DNA of 64,000 nucleotides, taken from contig DLGZ01000048.1 in the NCBI GenBank assembly GCA_002482965.1, forward strand, positions 95,709-159,708, written 5' to 3'. Positions 16,389-25,355 of the stretch are shown one piece after another. The number at the start of each line of letters is the position of its first letter. The stretch's first letter is position 1. The translations under genes and the position numbers were made by a program. The notes beneath the pieces were generated by a model that saw nothing but the letters and a program-made list of their open reading frames with translations, ran no database searches and was not told the DNA's origin. The stretch is from Verrucomicrobiaceae bacterium UBA7681. GTDB lineage: Bacteria > Verrucomicrobiota > Verrucomicrobiia > Verrucomicrobiales > Verrucomicrobiaceae.

Positions 16389-17527
16389 AGCCCGTTTACA
16401 TCATCGAAGCCAAGCGCACCCCCATCGGCCGCTTCGGCGGCGGCCTGAAAGCCCTTACCGCCGCAGAACTCGGTCACGCACTAGGTGACGCCATGCTTCC
16501 ACCAGAACTGCGCGCCCACATCCAGCAAGTCATCCTCGGCCAGGTCCTCCAAGCAGGCAGTGGCATGAACGTCGCACGTCAGATCGGCCTCAAGCTCGGC
16601 CTGCCGCAGGAAGTCCCCGCCTACACCGTCAACATGGCCTGCGGTTCCTCTCTCAAAGCCGTCGCCCTCGCCGCCGATGCCATCCGCAGTGGCGAAAACG
16701 ATCTCGTCCTCGCCGGTGGCGTGGAAGTGATGAGCCGCGCCCCGCATTACGCCATGGATCTGCGCTGGGGCAAAAAACTCGGCGATTCCGCAATGCAAGA
16801 CGCCATGTTCGTCGATGGCCTCACCGATCCCCTGCTCAAAATCGGCATGGGCGAAACCGCCGAACGCATCGCCGACAAACACAGCATCACTCGCGCCGAA
16901 CAGGATGCCTTCGCGGCACTCAGCCAAAGCCGCGTCGCCGCCAGTCGCACCGCCTTGAGCCGCGAGATCATTCCGGCTGGCGATTTGACCGAAGACGAGC
17001 ATCCCCGCGCCGACACCACGGTCGAATCCCTATCAAAGCTAAAGCCCGCCTTTCGCAAAGACGGCACCGTCACCGCCGGCAATGCCTCCGGCATCAATGA
17101 CGGCGCAGCCCTCATCCTCCTCGCCAGTGAGGACGCCGTCTCACGTCACGGCCTGAAACCCAGGGCACGCATCATCGCCAGCGCCGCCGTCGGCTGCGAT
17201 CCTGCCCTGATGGGCCTCGGCCCAGTGGGGGCCATTCGCAAAGTCTGCACCCAAACCGGCTGGAGCGTAGGAGAAGTTGATGCCATCGAAATCAACGAAG
17301 CCTTCGCCGCCCAGGCACTGGGCTGCATCAAGGAGCTCAATATAGACACAGTGAAGCTCAATCCACGCGGAGGCGCCATCGCCCTCGGCCACCCGATTGG
17401 AGCCAGCGGTGCACGCGTTTTGATAACCCTCCTGCACCACCTCGAAGACCACGGCTTGCGTCGTGGCATCGCCAGTCTCTGCATCGGCGGTGGCATGGGC
17501 ATTGCTTTAGCGGTGGAGCTGGATTGA
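16385..17527 (+). CDS. Thiolase, acetyl-CoA C-acetyltransferase type
   Basis: A 380-residue thiolase. The acyl-accepting nucleophile is C86 in NMACGSS, the catalytic His is H336 in GHPIGASG, and the proton-relay cysteine is C366 in CIGGGMG. The NEAFAAQ segment is also present. Length and motifs fit the biosynthetic/degradative acetoacetyl-CoA thiolase group. It starts within the last codons of the CoA-transferase gene (ATGA), giving translational coupling and equal dosage. The pathway direction is not visible from sequence. Confidence 0.95.
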   Translation: MKPVYIIEAKRTPIGRFGGGLKALTAAELGHALGDAMLPPELRAHIQQVILGQVLQAGSGMNVARQIGLKLGLPQEVPAYTVNMACGSSLKAVALAADAIRSGENDLVLAGGVEVMSRAPHYAMDLRWGKKLGDSAMQDAMFVDGLTDPLLKIGMGETAERIADKHSITRAEQDAFAALSQSRVAASRTALSREIIPAGDLTEDEHPRADTTVESLSKLKPAFRKDGTVTAGNASGINDGAALILLASEDAVSRHGLKPRARIIASAAVGCDPALMGLGPVGAIRKVCTQTGWSVGEVDAIEINEAFAAQALGCIKELNIDTVKLNPRGGAIALGHPIGASGARVLITLLHHLEDHGLRRGIASLCIGGGMGIALAVELD

Positions 17528-17614
17528 GACCTGTTCGCAGCAGCGGCTCATCAGGAAAAATGTACGCACGGCTTGCGCAGCCGCATCGTATCTCCATGAT
17601 GAATTCCTCCCCAC

Positions 17615-18319
17615 ATGAGCGCTGTTTTTGACTCCCTTTCGCGATTTTACGCCTCCTCCATCGGCAAGAAGATTTTGGTGGCCCTCACCGGCCTCGCATT
17701 GTTCGGCTTTGTTATTGGTCACATGATCGGCAACCTGCTGATCTTTGTCGGCCGGGATGCCATCAATGAATACGGCCACCTGCTCCAGACCGCCCTGCAT
17801 GGCGGCGGCGTCTGGATCGCCCGCGTCGGCTTGCTGGTCGCCGTGGTCATTCACATCGTCGCAACGATTTCACTGACCCGCGCCAACCGAGCCGCACGTC
17901 TGACCGAATACGGCCAGCACAAGGCGCAGGTTTCCAGCAAGTCCTCCCGCATCATGATCTGGAGCGGTCTGACCATCCTGGCCTTCATCGTTTACCATCT
18001 GCTGCACTTCACCGTTCACGCCGGCAACGACTACGGCACCTACAAGACCACGCTTCATGGCGAAACGGTGCATGACGTCTATCGCATGGTCATCGCCGGC
18101 TTCTCCTGGGCTCCCGCGGTGATCTTCTACATCATCGCCATGCTGCTTCTCACCAGCCATCTCAGCCACGGCTTCAGCAGCCTCTTCCAGACCCTCGGCG
18201 TCGCCACGGACAAGACCGAGCCGCTCTTCAAGAAACTCGGTTACGCCTTCGCCGGTCTCATCCTCGTCGGCAACTGCTCCATCCCCATCGCCATCTACTT
18301 CTTCGGCTACGGACGTTAA
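17615..18319 (+). CDS. sdhC: Succinate dehydrogenase cytochrome b558 subunit
   Basis: A 234-residue membrane subunit of type-B succinate:quinone oxidoreductase (five hydrophobic helices, di-haem cytochrome b family). It starts with the family phrase SSIGKKILVALTGLALFGFVIGHM and carries His residues within helices (GHMIGN, HIVATI, YHLLHFTVH, SHLSHGFSSL) that can ligate two haems. No separate sdhD is present, as expected for type B. First gene of the sdh cluster, 18 bp upstream of sdhA. Confidence 0.95.
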   Translation: MSAVFDSLSRFYASSIGKKILVALTGLALFGFVIGHMIGNLLIFVGRDAINEYGHLLQTALHGGGVWIARVGLLVAVVIHIVATISLTRANRAARLTEYGQHKAQVSSKSSRIMIWSGLTILAFIVYHLLHFTVHAGNDYGTYKTTLHGETVHDVYRMVIAGFSWAPAVIFYIIAMLLLTSHLSHGFSSLFQTLGVATDKTEPLFKKLGYAFAGLILVGNCSIPIAIYFFGYGR

Positions 18320-18337
18320 TTTTTTCTGCGACTCGCC

Positions 18338-20254
18338 ATGTCTCTTAATTCCAACATTCCCTCCGGCCCAATGGGCATGAAGTGGTCCAAGCACAAGCAG
18401 GACTCCAAGCTCATCAATCCGAAGAACAAGCGCAAGTTCACCGTCCTCGTCGTGGGCAGCGGCCTTGCAGGTTCCTCCGCAGCAGCAACGCTCTCGGAAC
18501 TCGGCTACAAGGTGAAGTGCTTCTGCTTCCAGGACAGCGCCCGCCGTGCGCACTCCATCGCAGCTCAGGGCGGCATCAACGCAGCCAAGAACTACCAGAA
18601 CGACGGCGACAGCGTCCACCGTCTTTTCTACGACACCGTCAAAGGCGGCGACTTCCGCGCCCGTGAGGCCAACGTGCATCGTCTCGCTGAAGTCAGCGTC
18701 AACATCATCGACCAATGCGTCGCCCAGGGCGTGCCCTTCGCCCGTGAATACGGCGGCATGCTGGCCAATCGCTCCTTCGGTGGCGCTCAGGTCAGCCGCA
18801 CCTTTTATGCGCGTGGTCAGACCGGACAGCAGCTCCTCCTCGGCGCTTATTCGGCCCTGAATAAGGAAATCGCCGGCGGCGGCGTGGAGATGTTCCCCCG
18901 CACGGAAATGCTCGATCTCGTGACCGTGGACGGCCACGCCAAGGGCATAGTCACCCGCGACCTCGTCACCGGCAAAATCGAATCTCACGCAGGTGATGCC
19001 GTGCTCCTTTGCACCGGTGGTTACGGCAACGTCTTCTACCTCTCCACCAACGCGATGGGCTGCAACGTCACCGCGACGTGGCGCGCCCACCGCAAAGGCG
19101 CGTTCTTTGCCAATCCCTGCTACACGCAGATTCACCCGACCTGCATTCCTGTCAGTGGTGAGTATCAGAGCAAGCTCACGCTCATGTCCGAGTCCCTGCG
19201 CAACGACGGTCGCGTGTGGGTGCCAAAAAATGCGGCAGACTGCGGCAAGTCCCCAGATCAAATCCCTGAAGCGGACCGCGACTACTACCTGGAGCGCAAA
19301 TACCCCAGCTTCGGCAACCTTGCCCCTCGTGACATTTCCTCCCGTGCGGCCAAGGAAGCCTGTGATGACGGACGCGGCGTCGGCCCCGGCGGACGCGGCG
19401 TGTATCTTGACTTCGCAGAAGCCATCGGCCAGTTCGGTGCCAAGACCATCGCCGAACGCTACGGCAACCTCTTCGACATGTACGAGCGCATCACCGGTGA
19501 AAGCGCCTACAAGCGCCCGATGCGCATCTACCCCGCCGTCCATTACACCATGGGCGGCCTCTGGGTGGACTACAATCTCATGAGCAACCTCCCCGGCCTG
19601 CACGTGCTCGGCGAGGCGAACTTCTCCGACCACGGCGCGAACCGCCTCGGTGCCAGCGCCCTCATGCAGGGCCTCGCGGACGGCTATTTCGTCATCCCGA
19701 CGACCATCGCCAACTACCTCGTCAATGAGAAGCCCGGCAGCATCACCACCGAGCATCCAGAGTTCAAGAAAGCCGTCGAAAACTGCACCGCGCAGACCAA
19801 GCGCTTCCTCAACATTAAGGGCAAGCGCAGCGTAGACAGCTTCCACCGCGAACTCGGCCTCCTCGTCTGGGACAAATGCGGCATGGCCCGCACCAAAGAA
19901 GGCCTTACAGAGGCCATCAACCGCATCCCCGCACTGCGCGAAGAATTCTGGCAGAACGTCAACGTTCCCGGCAGCGGTGACTTCACCAACCCCGAGCTCG
20001 AAAAAGCCGGCCGCGTGGCCGACTTCATGGAGTTCGCCGAACTTCTCTGCCTCGACGCCCGCCACCGCGAAGAAAGCTGCGGCGGCCACTTCCGCTCCGA
20101 GCATCAATACCCCGATGGCGAAGCCAAGCGCGACGACGAAAACTTCAGCTACGCCGCCGCCTGGGAATACACCGGCAATTTCAGCCAGCCCACTCTCAAC
20201 AAGGAGCCGCTGACCTTCGACGAAGTCCACCTTGCCGTCCGCAGCTACAAATAG
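18338..20254 (+). CDS. sdhA: Succinate dehydrogenase flavoprotein subunit
   Basis: A 638-residue FAD-binding catalytic subunit that oxidises succinate to fumarate. FAD-binding GSGLAGSSAA, the covalent-flavin region RRAHSIAAQGGINAAKNY, HYTMGGLWVDYN and the C-terminal FAD loop GANRLGASALMQ are visible. It is of the longer type-B kind found in Bacteroidetes/Bacillus-like complexes. Instead of the usual direct succession to sdhB, two foreign-looking genes follow. Confidence 0.97.
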   Translation: MSLNSNIPSGPMGMKWSKHKQDSKLINPKNKRKFTVLVVGSGLAGSSAAATLSELGYKVKCFCFQDSARRAHSIAAQGGINAAKNYQNDGDSVHRLFYDTVKGGDFRAREANVHRLAEVSVNIIDQCVAQGVPFAREYGGMLANRSFGGAQVSRTFYARGQTGQQLLLGAYSALNKEIAGGGVEMFPRTEMLDLVTVDGHAKGIVTRDLVTGKIESHAGDAVLLCTGGYGNVFYLSTNAMGCNVTATWRAHRKGAFFANPCYTQIHPTCIPVSGEYQSKLTLMSESLRNDGRVWVPKNAADCGKSPDQIPEADRDYYLERKYPSFGNLAPRDISSRAAKEACDDGRGVGPGGRGVYLDFAEAIGQFGAKTIAERYGNLFDMYERITGESAYKRPMRIYPAVHYTMGGLWVDYNLMSNLPGLHVLGEANFSDHGANRLGASALMQGLADGYFVIPTTIANYLVNEKPGSITTEHPEFKKAVENCTAQTKRFLNIKGKRSVDSFHRELGLLVWDKCGMARTKEGLTEAINRIPALREEFWQNVNVPGSGDFTNPELEKAGRVADFMEFAELLCLDARHREESCGGHFRSEHQYPDGEAKRDDENFSYAAAWEYTGNFSQPTLNKEPLTFDEVHLAVRSYK

Positions 20255-20268
20255 TGTTTTCAGCCGTC

Positions 20269-20559
20269 ATGACCCGCGAATCTGAGTCCGAACTCCTCCA
20301 TTTCTGCGCCACTCAGCGCGGGGAGTTCTGCGAAGACGCGTGGACCAACTTTGCCCCCATCGAAAAGCAGGAAATGGCCGCCGTTTGCCTCTTCCTCGCC
20401 GGAGTTGACTGGTTCGGCCATGAACACGGTCTCCGCGCCGCCGCCCGCCGCCTGCTCAATGGAGTCGATACCACCTTCGCCGCCTTGGCCATCGCACTCC
20501 GCTTCGATACCCCCCGGTTCGCCAACTCGCTTAAAAGGAGGCTGGGCCTGCATGCATAG
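20269..20559 (+). CDS. Small unknown protein inside the sdh operon, possible antitoxin/partner
   Basis: A 96-residue soluble protein that I cannot assign to a family. It is acidic at the N-terminus (MTRESESELLHF) and basic at the end (LKRRLGLHA), and is predicted all-helical. It starts 14 bp after sdhA (ATG at 20269 preferred to the GTG abutting the sdhA stop) and overlaps the next gene by eight bases. The tight coupling to a nucleotidyltransferase-fold gene suggests the two act together, for example as antitoxin and toxin, but this is inference. Confidence 0.65.
   Translation: MTRESESELLHFCATQRGEFCEDAWTNFAPIEKQEMAAVCLFLAGVDWFGHEHGLRAAARRLLNGVDTTFAALAIALRFDTPRFANSLKRRLGLHA
20535..20541 (+). 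promoter_or_regulatory. Shine-Dalgarno site for the nucleotidyltransferase gene
   Basis: AAGGAGG, 10 bases before ATG 20552, inside the end of the preceding gene. A perfect site is rare in this window and supports this internal start over the longer open frame. Confidence 0.7.
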
Positions 20560-21127
20560 TCTTCACCCAGACCTGACCCGTGCCATGGGCGCGATGATGG
20601 ATCGCATTGACGGCTTTCTGCGCGAAGCAGGCTATTCCGGCGAACCAGTCCAGATGTATCTCGCCGGGGGTATGGCCGTTCACTACCACTGCGGCACACG
20701 CTATACCGACGATGTGGACGCCACTTTCTCCCGACGCTTGATCCTGCCCTTTGAAAAGCTGGTCATCGCCTACATGCGTGAGACGGGAACTCCCTCAAGC
20801 ATCTACTTCGACACCACTTACAACGACACCTTCGCTCTCTTGCATCCCGATCATCGCGAATCCTGCGTCGAGTGGGAAGGCATGGGCAATGGTCAGCGGT
20901 TGATTCACCTGCTGGTCTTCTGCCCGGTCGATCTGGCAGTGTCAAAACTCTCCAGGTTTTCACCGAACGATCAGGCTGATATTCTTGCACTGGCCCGCCA
21001 GCGTTACTTCACCACGGATCAACTCCAGACCCGTGCCACCGAGGCCCTCGGCCACTACGTTGGCGAAACGCGCTGGATTCACCTCAATCTGGCCCAGATC
21101 AGCCAGGAAATCGCCCTCGCCGCTTAA
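20552..21127 (+). CDS. Nucleotidyltransferase-fold protein (DUF6036-like) inside the sdh operon
   Basis: A 191-residue protein with the minimal nucleotidyltransferase signature: MYLAGGMAVHYH (the GG helix-turn), then RYTDDVDATF with the D-x-D metal-binding pair. It continues with a helical region (PVDLAVSKLSRFSPNDQADILAL) typical of the MNT/DUF6036/AbiEii-like group. Such proteins are often toxins of two-gene systems or RNA/protein-modifying transferases. The start is set by the AAGGAGG site and the overlap with the previous gene. It is 22 bp upstream of sdhB, so it appears to be co-transcribed with the respiratory genes. Confidence 0.75.
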   Translation: MHSLHPDLTRAMGAMMDRIDGFLREAGYSGEPVQMYLAGGMAVHYHCGTRYTDDVDATFSRRLILPFEKLVIAYMRETGTPSSIYFDTTYNDTFALLHPDHRESCVEWEGMGNGQRLIHLLVFCPVDLAVSKLSRFSPNDQADILALARQRYFTTDQLQTRATEALGHYVGETRWIHLNLAQISQEIALAA

Positions 21128-21149
21128 TTTTTCATCAAACCAAGTCCCC

Positions 21150-21938
21150 ATGTCTCAACTCAATCTGCACCTCAAAGTCTGGCGTCAGAACGGCTCACAG
21201 CCCGGTCATTTCCAGGACATCGACGCCCCGGACATTCCTGATCATGCCTCCTTCCTGGAGATGATGGACATCATCAACGAGCGCCTCATTTCCAAAGGCG
21301 AAGACCCCGTGGCCTTTGACCACGACTGCCGCGAAGGCATCTGCGGCGCCTGCTCCATGCAGATCAATGGTGTGCCGCACGGCCCGGCCAAGGCCACCAC
21401 GACCTGCCAGCTTCACATGCGCAAGTTCCGCACCGGCGACACCATCTGGGTCGAGCCCTTCCGCGCACGTGCCTTCCCCGTCCTGAAGGATCTCATGATC
21501 GACCGCGGTGCCTTTGACCGCATCCAACAGGCCGGCGGCTTCATCAGCGTGCGCACCGGTGCGCCGCAGGACGCCAACGCCCTCCCCATTGGCAAAGTCG
21601 TCGCCGACGCCGCCATGGACGCCGCCGAGTGCATCGGCTGCGGTGCCTGCGTGGCCGCCTGTAAAAACGCCAGCGCCATGCTCTTCGTCTCCGCGAAAGC
21701 CGGCCAGCTCAATTCCCTTCCCCAGGGCCAGCCCGAAAAAGACCGCCGCACCCTCGGCATGGTCCGCCAGATGGACAAAGAAGGTTTTGGCAATTGCACC
21801 AATCAATACGAGTGCGAAGCCGCCTGCCCCAAGGAGATCAGCGTCCGCTGGATCACCAAGCTCAATCGCGACTACGCGGTTGCGTCCATCAAAGACGCCT
21901 TCGGCAACTCCCCCAAGGAAGCGGGCGGCGGCGACTGA
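21150..21938 (+). CDS. sdhB: Succinate dehydrogenase iron-sulfur subunit
   Basis: A 262-residue electron-transfer subunit. The N-terminal plant-type [2Fe-2S] site is CREGICGACSMQ plus a later Cys (TTCQLH). The C-terminal clusters use CIGCGACVAACKN and CTNQYECEAACPK. This matches type-B SdhB/FrdB. ATG at 21150 (MSQLNLHLKVWRQ) is the family start. The gene would form the enzyme with SdhC and SdhA despite the two intervening genes. Confidence 0.96.
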   Translation: MSQLNLHLKVWRQNGSQPGHFQDIDAPDIPDHASFLEMMDIINERLISKGEDPVAFDHDCREGICGACSMQINGVPHGPAKATTTCQLHMRKFRTGDTIWVEPFRARAFPVLKDLMIDRGAFDRIQQAGGFISVRTGAPQDANALPIGKVVADAAMDAAECIGCGACVAACKNASAMLFVSAKAGQLNSLPQGQPEKDRRTLGMVRQMDKEGFGNCTNQYECEAACPKEISVRWITKLNRDYAVASIKDAFGNSPKEAGGGD

Positions 21939-21944
21939 TCCGTT

Positions 21945-22664
21945 TTACGGCTTCGGTTCCCCAGGAGGCGCAGGCTTGTCCTGGTCCGATGGAGGACGGC
22001 GGAATCCGTCCTTGGGCTCGCCACCACGCTCGCGAAATTTCATGAATTCCTGACCTGCCGCCTCGCGGTAGATCTCACGGAATTTTTTGAAGGCCTCCAT
22101 GCGCGCCTCAGGAGGTATCGTATCCATTTTCGCCAGCGCTTCTTTGACTCTTGGCAGTTGCAACAGCCGCTCATGAAATCCACGCGTCTCATCCCGCCGC
22201 TCGGGCCTGGAGATCGATTGCAGCTCTGCCCCAAGCCGGATGGCCGCCATGTGCGCAAAATTGGGCGAGTCCGGCTTCGGCATTTCCGGCAGACCGCGCT
22301 GATCCATCGGAAATTGCGGTTTGATCTTCTCCAGGATCGCCACGGCCTCAGGGTCAATATCCTTCAGCGCCGAATGCAGCGTGTTGCGCATATCCTCATT
22401 CGCACGCAACGCCTTGTCACGCGCCTCAATGACTTCTGGACGCTGCCAGGCCTTTTCGAAAGCAGCGCGCACCCTCTGCTTTTCAGATTCGGAGAGCTTT
22501 TCAAAACCATCAAACCCGCGCGGCGGCTTGCCCATGTTGTGCATCATTCCCGGAGATCCACGATGCGGCGGTCCATCACCGGGTGATGGCGGCTTTGGTT
22601 TGTCGCCTTCAGACTGAGCTAGGACAGCCGTGACGAGGGCAAATAAGAGAACCAGAGGACGCAT
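21945..22664 (-). CDS. Secreted Pro/Arg-rich helical protein of unknown function
   Basis: A 239-residue exported protein with a signal peptide (MRPLVLLFALVTAVLAQ). A Pro/Gly-rich linker follows, then a mostly helical, charged middle (LSESEKQRVRAAFEKAW, IEARDKALRANEDMRNTLHSALKDIDPEA) and a Pro-rich tail. The helical part is reminiscent of periplasmic Spy/CpxP or heavy-metal-sensor-type proteins but lacks a clear LTxxQ pair, so no family is claimed. ATG 22664 gives the signal sequence. Convergent with sdhB, 6 bp apart. Confidence 0.75.
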   Translation of the reverse strand: MRPLVLLFALVTAVLAQSEGDKPKPPSPGDGPPHRGSPGMMHNMGKPPRGFDGFEKLSESEKQRVRAAFEKAWQRPEVIEARDKALRANEDMRNTLHSALKDIDPEAVAILEKIKPQFPMDQRGLPEMPKPDSPNFAHMAAIRLGAELQSISRPERRDETRGFHERLLQLPRVKEALAKMDTIPPEARMEAFKKFREIYREAAGQEFMKFRERGGEPKDGFRRPPSDQDKPAPPGEPKP

Positions 22665-22761
22665 GGCGGTCAATTTCCGCTGCTGCGCTCTGTTGGCAAC
22701 TTGATAGCTGGTCTCAGTATTCATTGGGGCTAATAACACCTCCGCCTGCCAAAAGTTGCAT

Positions 22762-23775
22762 TCACTTGATACGCTCCAGTTTCAGCAAGGGGGCCGCCGG
22801 AGATGCAAACTGCGCCACATAAAGATTTCCCTCAGCATCCACAGCCACCCCATGAGGATGTATGAAGGTCCTGCCATCGCTCTTCATCGGCTGCAGCACC
22901 CCGTCCTGATAAACCGCCGCCGGAGCCCCAATATTGGAAACAATCCGATACTCCCGATCCACGATGGAAATAAACCCGGGCGCATTCTTGTCCTTCGGCC
23001 ACTGGTCGCCCAGATGCGGCACAATCGCATACTCTCCCCAAAGTACGACATCACGCGGATTCCCGCCAGGCATCGCGATTTTGTCGATGAACTTCCCCTC
23101 GACCGTGAACCGCTTGATTTCCTGCTGATCACTCATGGCTATAATCACCCGCGTTTTTGCTGAATCCGACACATCAAGTCCGCCTCCGTGCGGCCCCCAA
23201 TGCTTCAACTGGTTCTCCCCTTCCCCCAAATTCCCACCCCACCAGCGCAGCAGCGAACCATCCGGTTTGTAATGAAAAATGTAGTCCTTCCCGTAGCCGT
23301 CGAAGACGCAAAACTCCCCGTTCGCGAAGTGAATCGTCTTCGAAGGCCGGTACTCATTTGCAGTCCCATGCAGCTTCGCTCGTTCCGGCCACGCATAATG
23401 CGCCAGTTCTTCGCCATCCAGCGTCAGTTTGCGCACCTCATGGAGCTGCGTGTCCGTGATAAACAGCACCTCCCGCTCCCCTTCACGTACGAGACTCATC
23501 CCATGCGCCCCCGGCATGCGCGCCGTCCAGTGCTTGATCAAGCCCCCCGTTTTCGAATCAAGAATGATCACATTGTTCCTCACGTCATCCGTCAGAAACA
23601 ACAACCGCCCCAGTGAATCCACCGCCACAGCGTGCCCATTTTTCACATTTACCTCCCCCAGCGACTCCCGTCCCCAGCCAGGAACTACCCGGTAACGAAA
23701 CTCCCCTTGGCCAAGAATGTCTTCAGCTTGGGAAAAACCTGCTGCAAGCAGGCAGAAGATAACAAAACGCATCAT
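22762..23775 (-). CDS. Secreted NHL-type beta-propeller protein
   Basis: A 337-residue exported protein with a signal peptide (FVIFCLLAAGFSQAE). It contains repeated NHL-like blades: GHAVAVDSLGRLLFLTD, GAHGMSLVREGEREVLFITD, DYIFHYKPDGSLL, PHGVAVDAEGNLYVAQF. This gives a six-bladed propeller, like peptidyl-alpha-hydroxyglycine-lyase/NHL proteins. Function is unknown; a binding or lyase role is plausible. Two adjacent ATGs exist (23775 and 23772). Not obviously in an operon. Confidence 0.85.
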   Translation of the reverse strand: MMRFVIFCLLAAGFSQAEDILGQGEFRYRVVPGWGRESLGEVNVKNGHAVAVDSLGRLLFLTDDVRNNVIILDSKTGGLIKHWTARMPGAHGMSLVREGEREVLFITDTQLHEVRKLTLDGEELAHYAWPERAKLHGTANEYRPSKTIHFANGEFCVFDGYGKDYIFHYKPDGSLLRWWGGNLGEGENQLKHWGPHGGGLDVSDSAKTRVIIAMSDQQEIKRFTVEGKFIDKIAMPGGNPRDVVLWGEYAIVPHLGDQWPKDKNAPGFISIVDREYRIVSNIGAPAAVYQDGVLQPMKSDGRTFIHPHGVAVDAEGNLYVAQFASPAAPLLKLERIK

Positions 23776-23872
23776 GCAGCATGCAATCACGCTGCGCGCC
23801 TTGATGCAAGATCAACGCATGGATGGTTTGCCAGCACTCGTATTGCTGCGAGGGTGATTCCCGCTTCTTCTC

Positions 23873-24568
23873 ATGGTTTTCATTCTCATTGTCGCTGCAC
23901 TATTTCTCGGTCTTGCCGTCGCCCGATGGGCGCAGGCGCGCCATGAGTCGATGATGCTCAAAGGCTTTCGTGCCAACGCACCCACCGCACACACCGGCGG
24001 CGAAATCGCCCTCATGTTTCTGAAATCCGAAGGCGTGGATGATGTGCAGATCGTCGAGCACAACGCCGTCGTGACCGATTACTTCGACCCGACCCGTCGT
24101 CGCTTGTTTCTGCGTCGGGATGTCGCCGAGGGCACAACTTTGTCTGCCTGGGCCATCGCCCTGCATGAGGCGGCCCATGCGCTGCAGACGGGCGAGTCCT
24201 TGAGCGAACTCAAGTGGCGGCAGAGCTGCATTCGCATGAGCCGCTACATTCCCATGGCCGCTGTCTTCGCCATCGTAGGGCTGATGATCGCCCGTATTCT
24301 CATAGCGAAGAACGCCATTTTCGTCACCGCCGGAGTGATCGTCATCCTGCTGCTGCTGAACCTCGGCAGCGTGCCGCTGGAGTTCAATGCCAACAAGCGC
24401 CTGCGCCGCTTCCTGGATGATTATCTCAAAAATCATCCCCAGGCTGGCAGCCGGCTCGATGAACTGCTTTTCTGCATGGCCATCCGTGAAGTGGGTGACC
24501 TGCTGCGCTCGCCGCGCTATTTCTTTCTTAGCGCCCTGCCCGGCACGGGAAAGATGCGGCCGCAGTGA
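23873..24568 (+). CDS. Membrane zinc metallopeptidase, YugP family
   Basis: A 231-residue integral membrane peptidase. It has an N-terminal helix (VFILIVAALFLGLAVARW), a cytosolic-type region with RRLFLRRDVAEG, the zinc motif HEAAH (HExxH), and then a pair of hydrophobic helices (IPMAAVFAIVGLMIARIL and IFVTAGVIVILLLL). A following EFNANKRLRRFL segment matches the YugP/neutral zinc metallopeptidase family, whose substrates are mostly unknown. Complete length. Confidence 0.9.
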   Translation: MVFILIVAALFLGLAVARWAQARHESMMLKGFRANAPTAHTGGEIALMFLKSEGVDDVQIVEHNAVVTDYFDPTRRRLFLRRDVAEGTTLSAWAIALHEAAHALQTGESLSELKWRQSCIRMSRYIPMAAVFAIVGLMIARILIAKNAIFVTAGVIVILLLLNLGSVPLEFNANKRLRRFLDDYLKNHPQAGSRLDELLFCMAIREVGDLLRSPRYFFLSALPGTGKMRPQ

Positions 24569-24611
24569 TCTTGTGTGGCAAGGCCTCCCTCATGGGTGAC
24601 GTTGTGCTCTC

Positions 24612-25322
24612 ATGGTTAAACTTGCCGCTCTCTTCATTCTTGCCACCGCGTCCATGCTTCACGCCGACACGCAAACACCGACCTCCTTCAGCGGTGATTT
24701 TGTCATCAAGGTCAACTACCGCTACCTGCTGAGCAAGCCGGAGGGCTACGCGGACAGCCCGGACAAGAAATGGCCGCTGGTGGTCTTTCTGCACGGCTCT
24801 GGCGAACGCGGCTCCGATCTCGAACTGATCAAGAAACACGGACCTCCGAAACTGCTGGCTGCCGGACAGAAATTTCCCGCCATCATCGCCAGCCTGCAAT
24901 GCGAATCCAACAACCTATGGAATCCGCACGGCGTCCAAGCGGTCACTGATCATCTGGTCAAGACGCTGCATGTGGATCCCAAGCGCGTTTATCTCACGGG
25001 CATCAGCATGGGTGGCTTTGGCACTTGGGAGACCACCTTTGAGTATCCTGAGACTTATGCAGCCATCGCACCCATCTGTGGCGGTGCCGGTGTGCGCTGG
25101 GTGACAGCGCAGCGTCTCAAGAGCATGCCCTGCTGGATTTTCCACGGTGACAAAGACGGCGCCGTTCCGGTGGAGAACAGCCTGAAGATTTACGACGCCC
25201 TGAAAAAGATCGACGCTCCAGTCAAACTCACCATCTACCCCGGCGTCGGTCATGATTCGTGGACTCAGACCTATGCCAATCCGGAATTCTGGAGCTGGCT
25301 GTTTGAGCAGAAGAAGCCATGA
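24612..25322 (+). CDS. Secreted alpha/beta-hydrolase, esterase/peptidase type
   Basis: A 236-residue exported hydrolase with a signal peptide (VKLAALFILATASMLHAD). It has the oxyanion-region LVVFLHGSGERG, nucleophile elbow G-I-S-M-G-G, the acid region FHGDKDGAVP and the catalytic His in GVGHDSW. It resembles the short PHB-depolymerase/prolyl-oligopeptidase-like esterases common in polysaccharide-degrading bacteria. Possibly co-transcribed with the larger hydrolase that begins 33 bp downstream. Confidence 0.9.
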   Translation: MVKLAALFILATASMLHADTQTPTSFSGDFVIKVNYRYLLSKPEGYADSPDKKWPLVVFLHGSGERGSDLELIKKHGPPKLLAAGQKFPAIIASLQCESNNLWNPHGVQAVTDHLVKTLHVDPKRVYLTGISMGGFGTWETTFEYPETYAAIAPICGGAGVRWVTAQRLKSMPCWIFHGDKDGAVPVENSLKIYDALKKIDAPVKLTIYPGVGHDSWTQTYANPEFWSWLFEQKKP

Positions 25323-25355
25323 CAGGCGGCAGGCCCGGCGGGCGTTTGATCTCCC

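Noticed and set aside
17870..20230. Long minus-strand open frame (786 codons) antisense to sdhC/sdhA
   Set aside because: It lies entirely opposite the strongly conserved sdhC and sdhA genes, its product is rich in Val/Ala/Glu/Gly with no family character, and it is an artefact of GC-rich codon usage.
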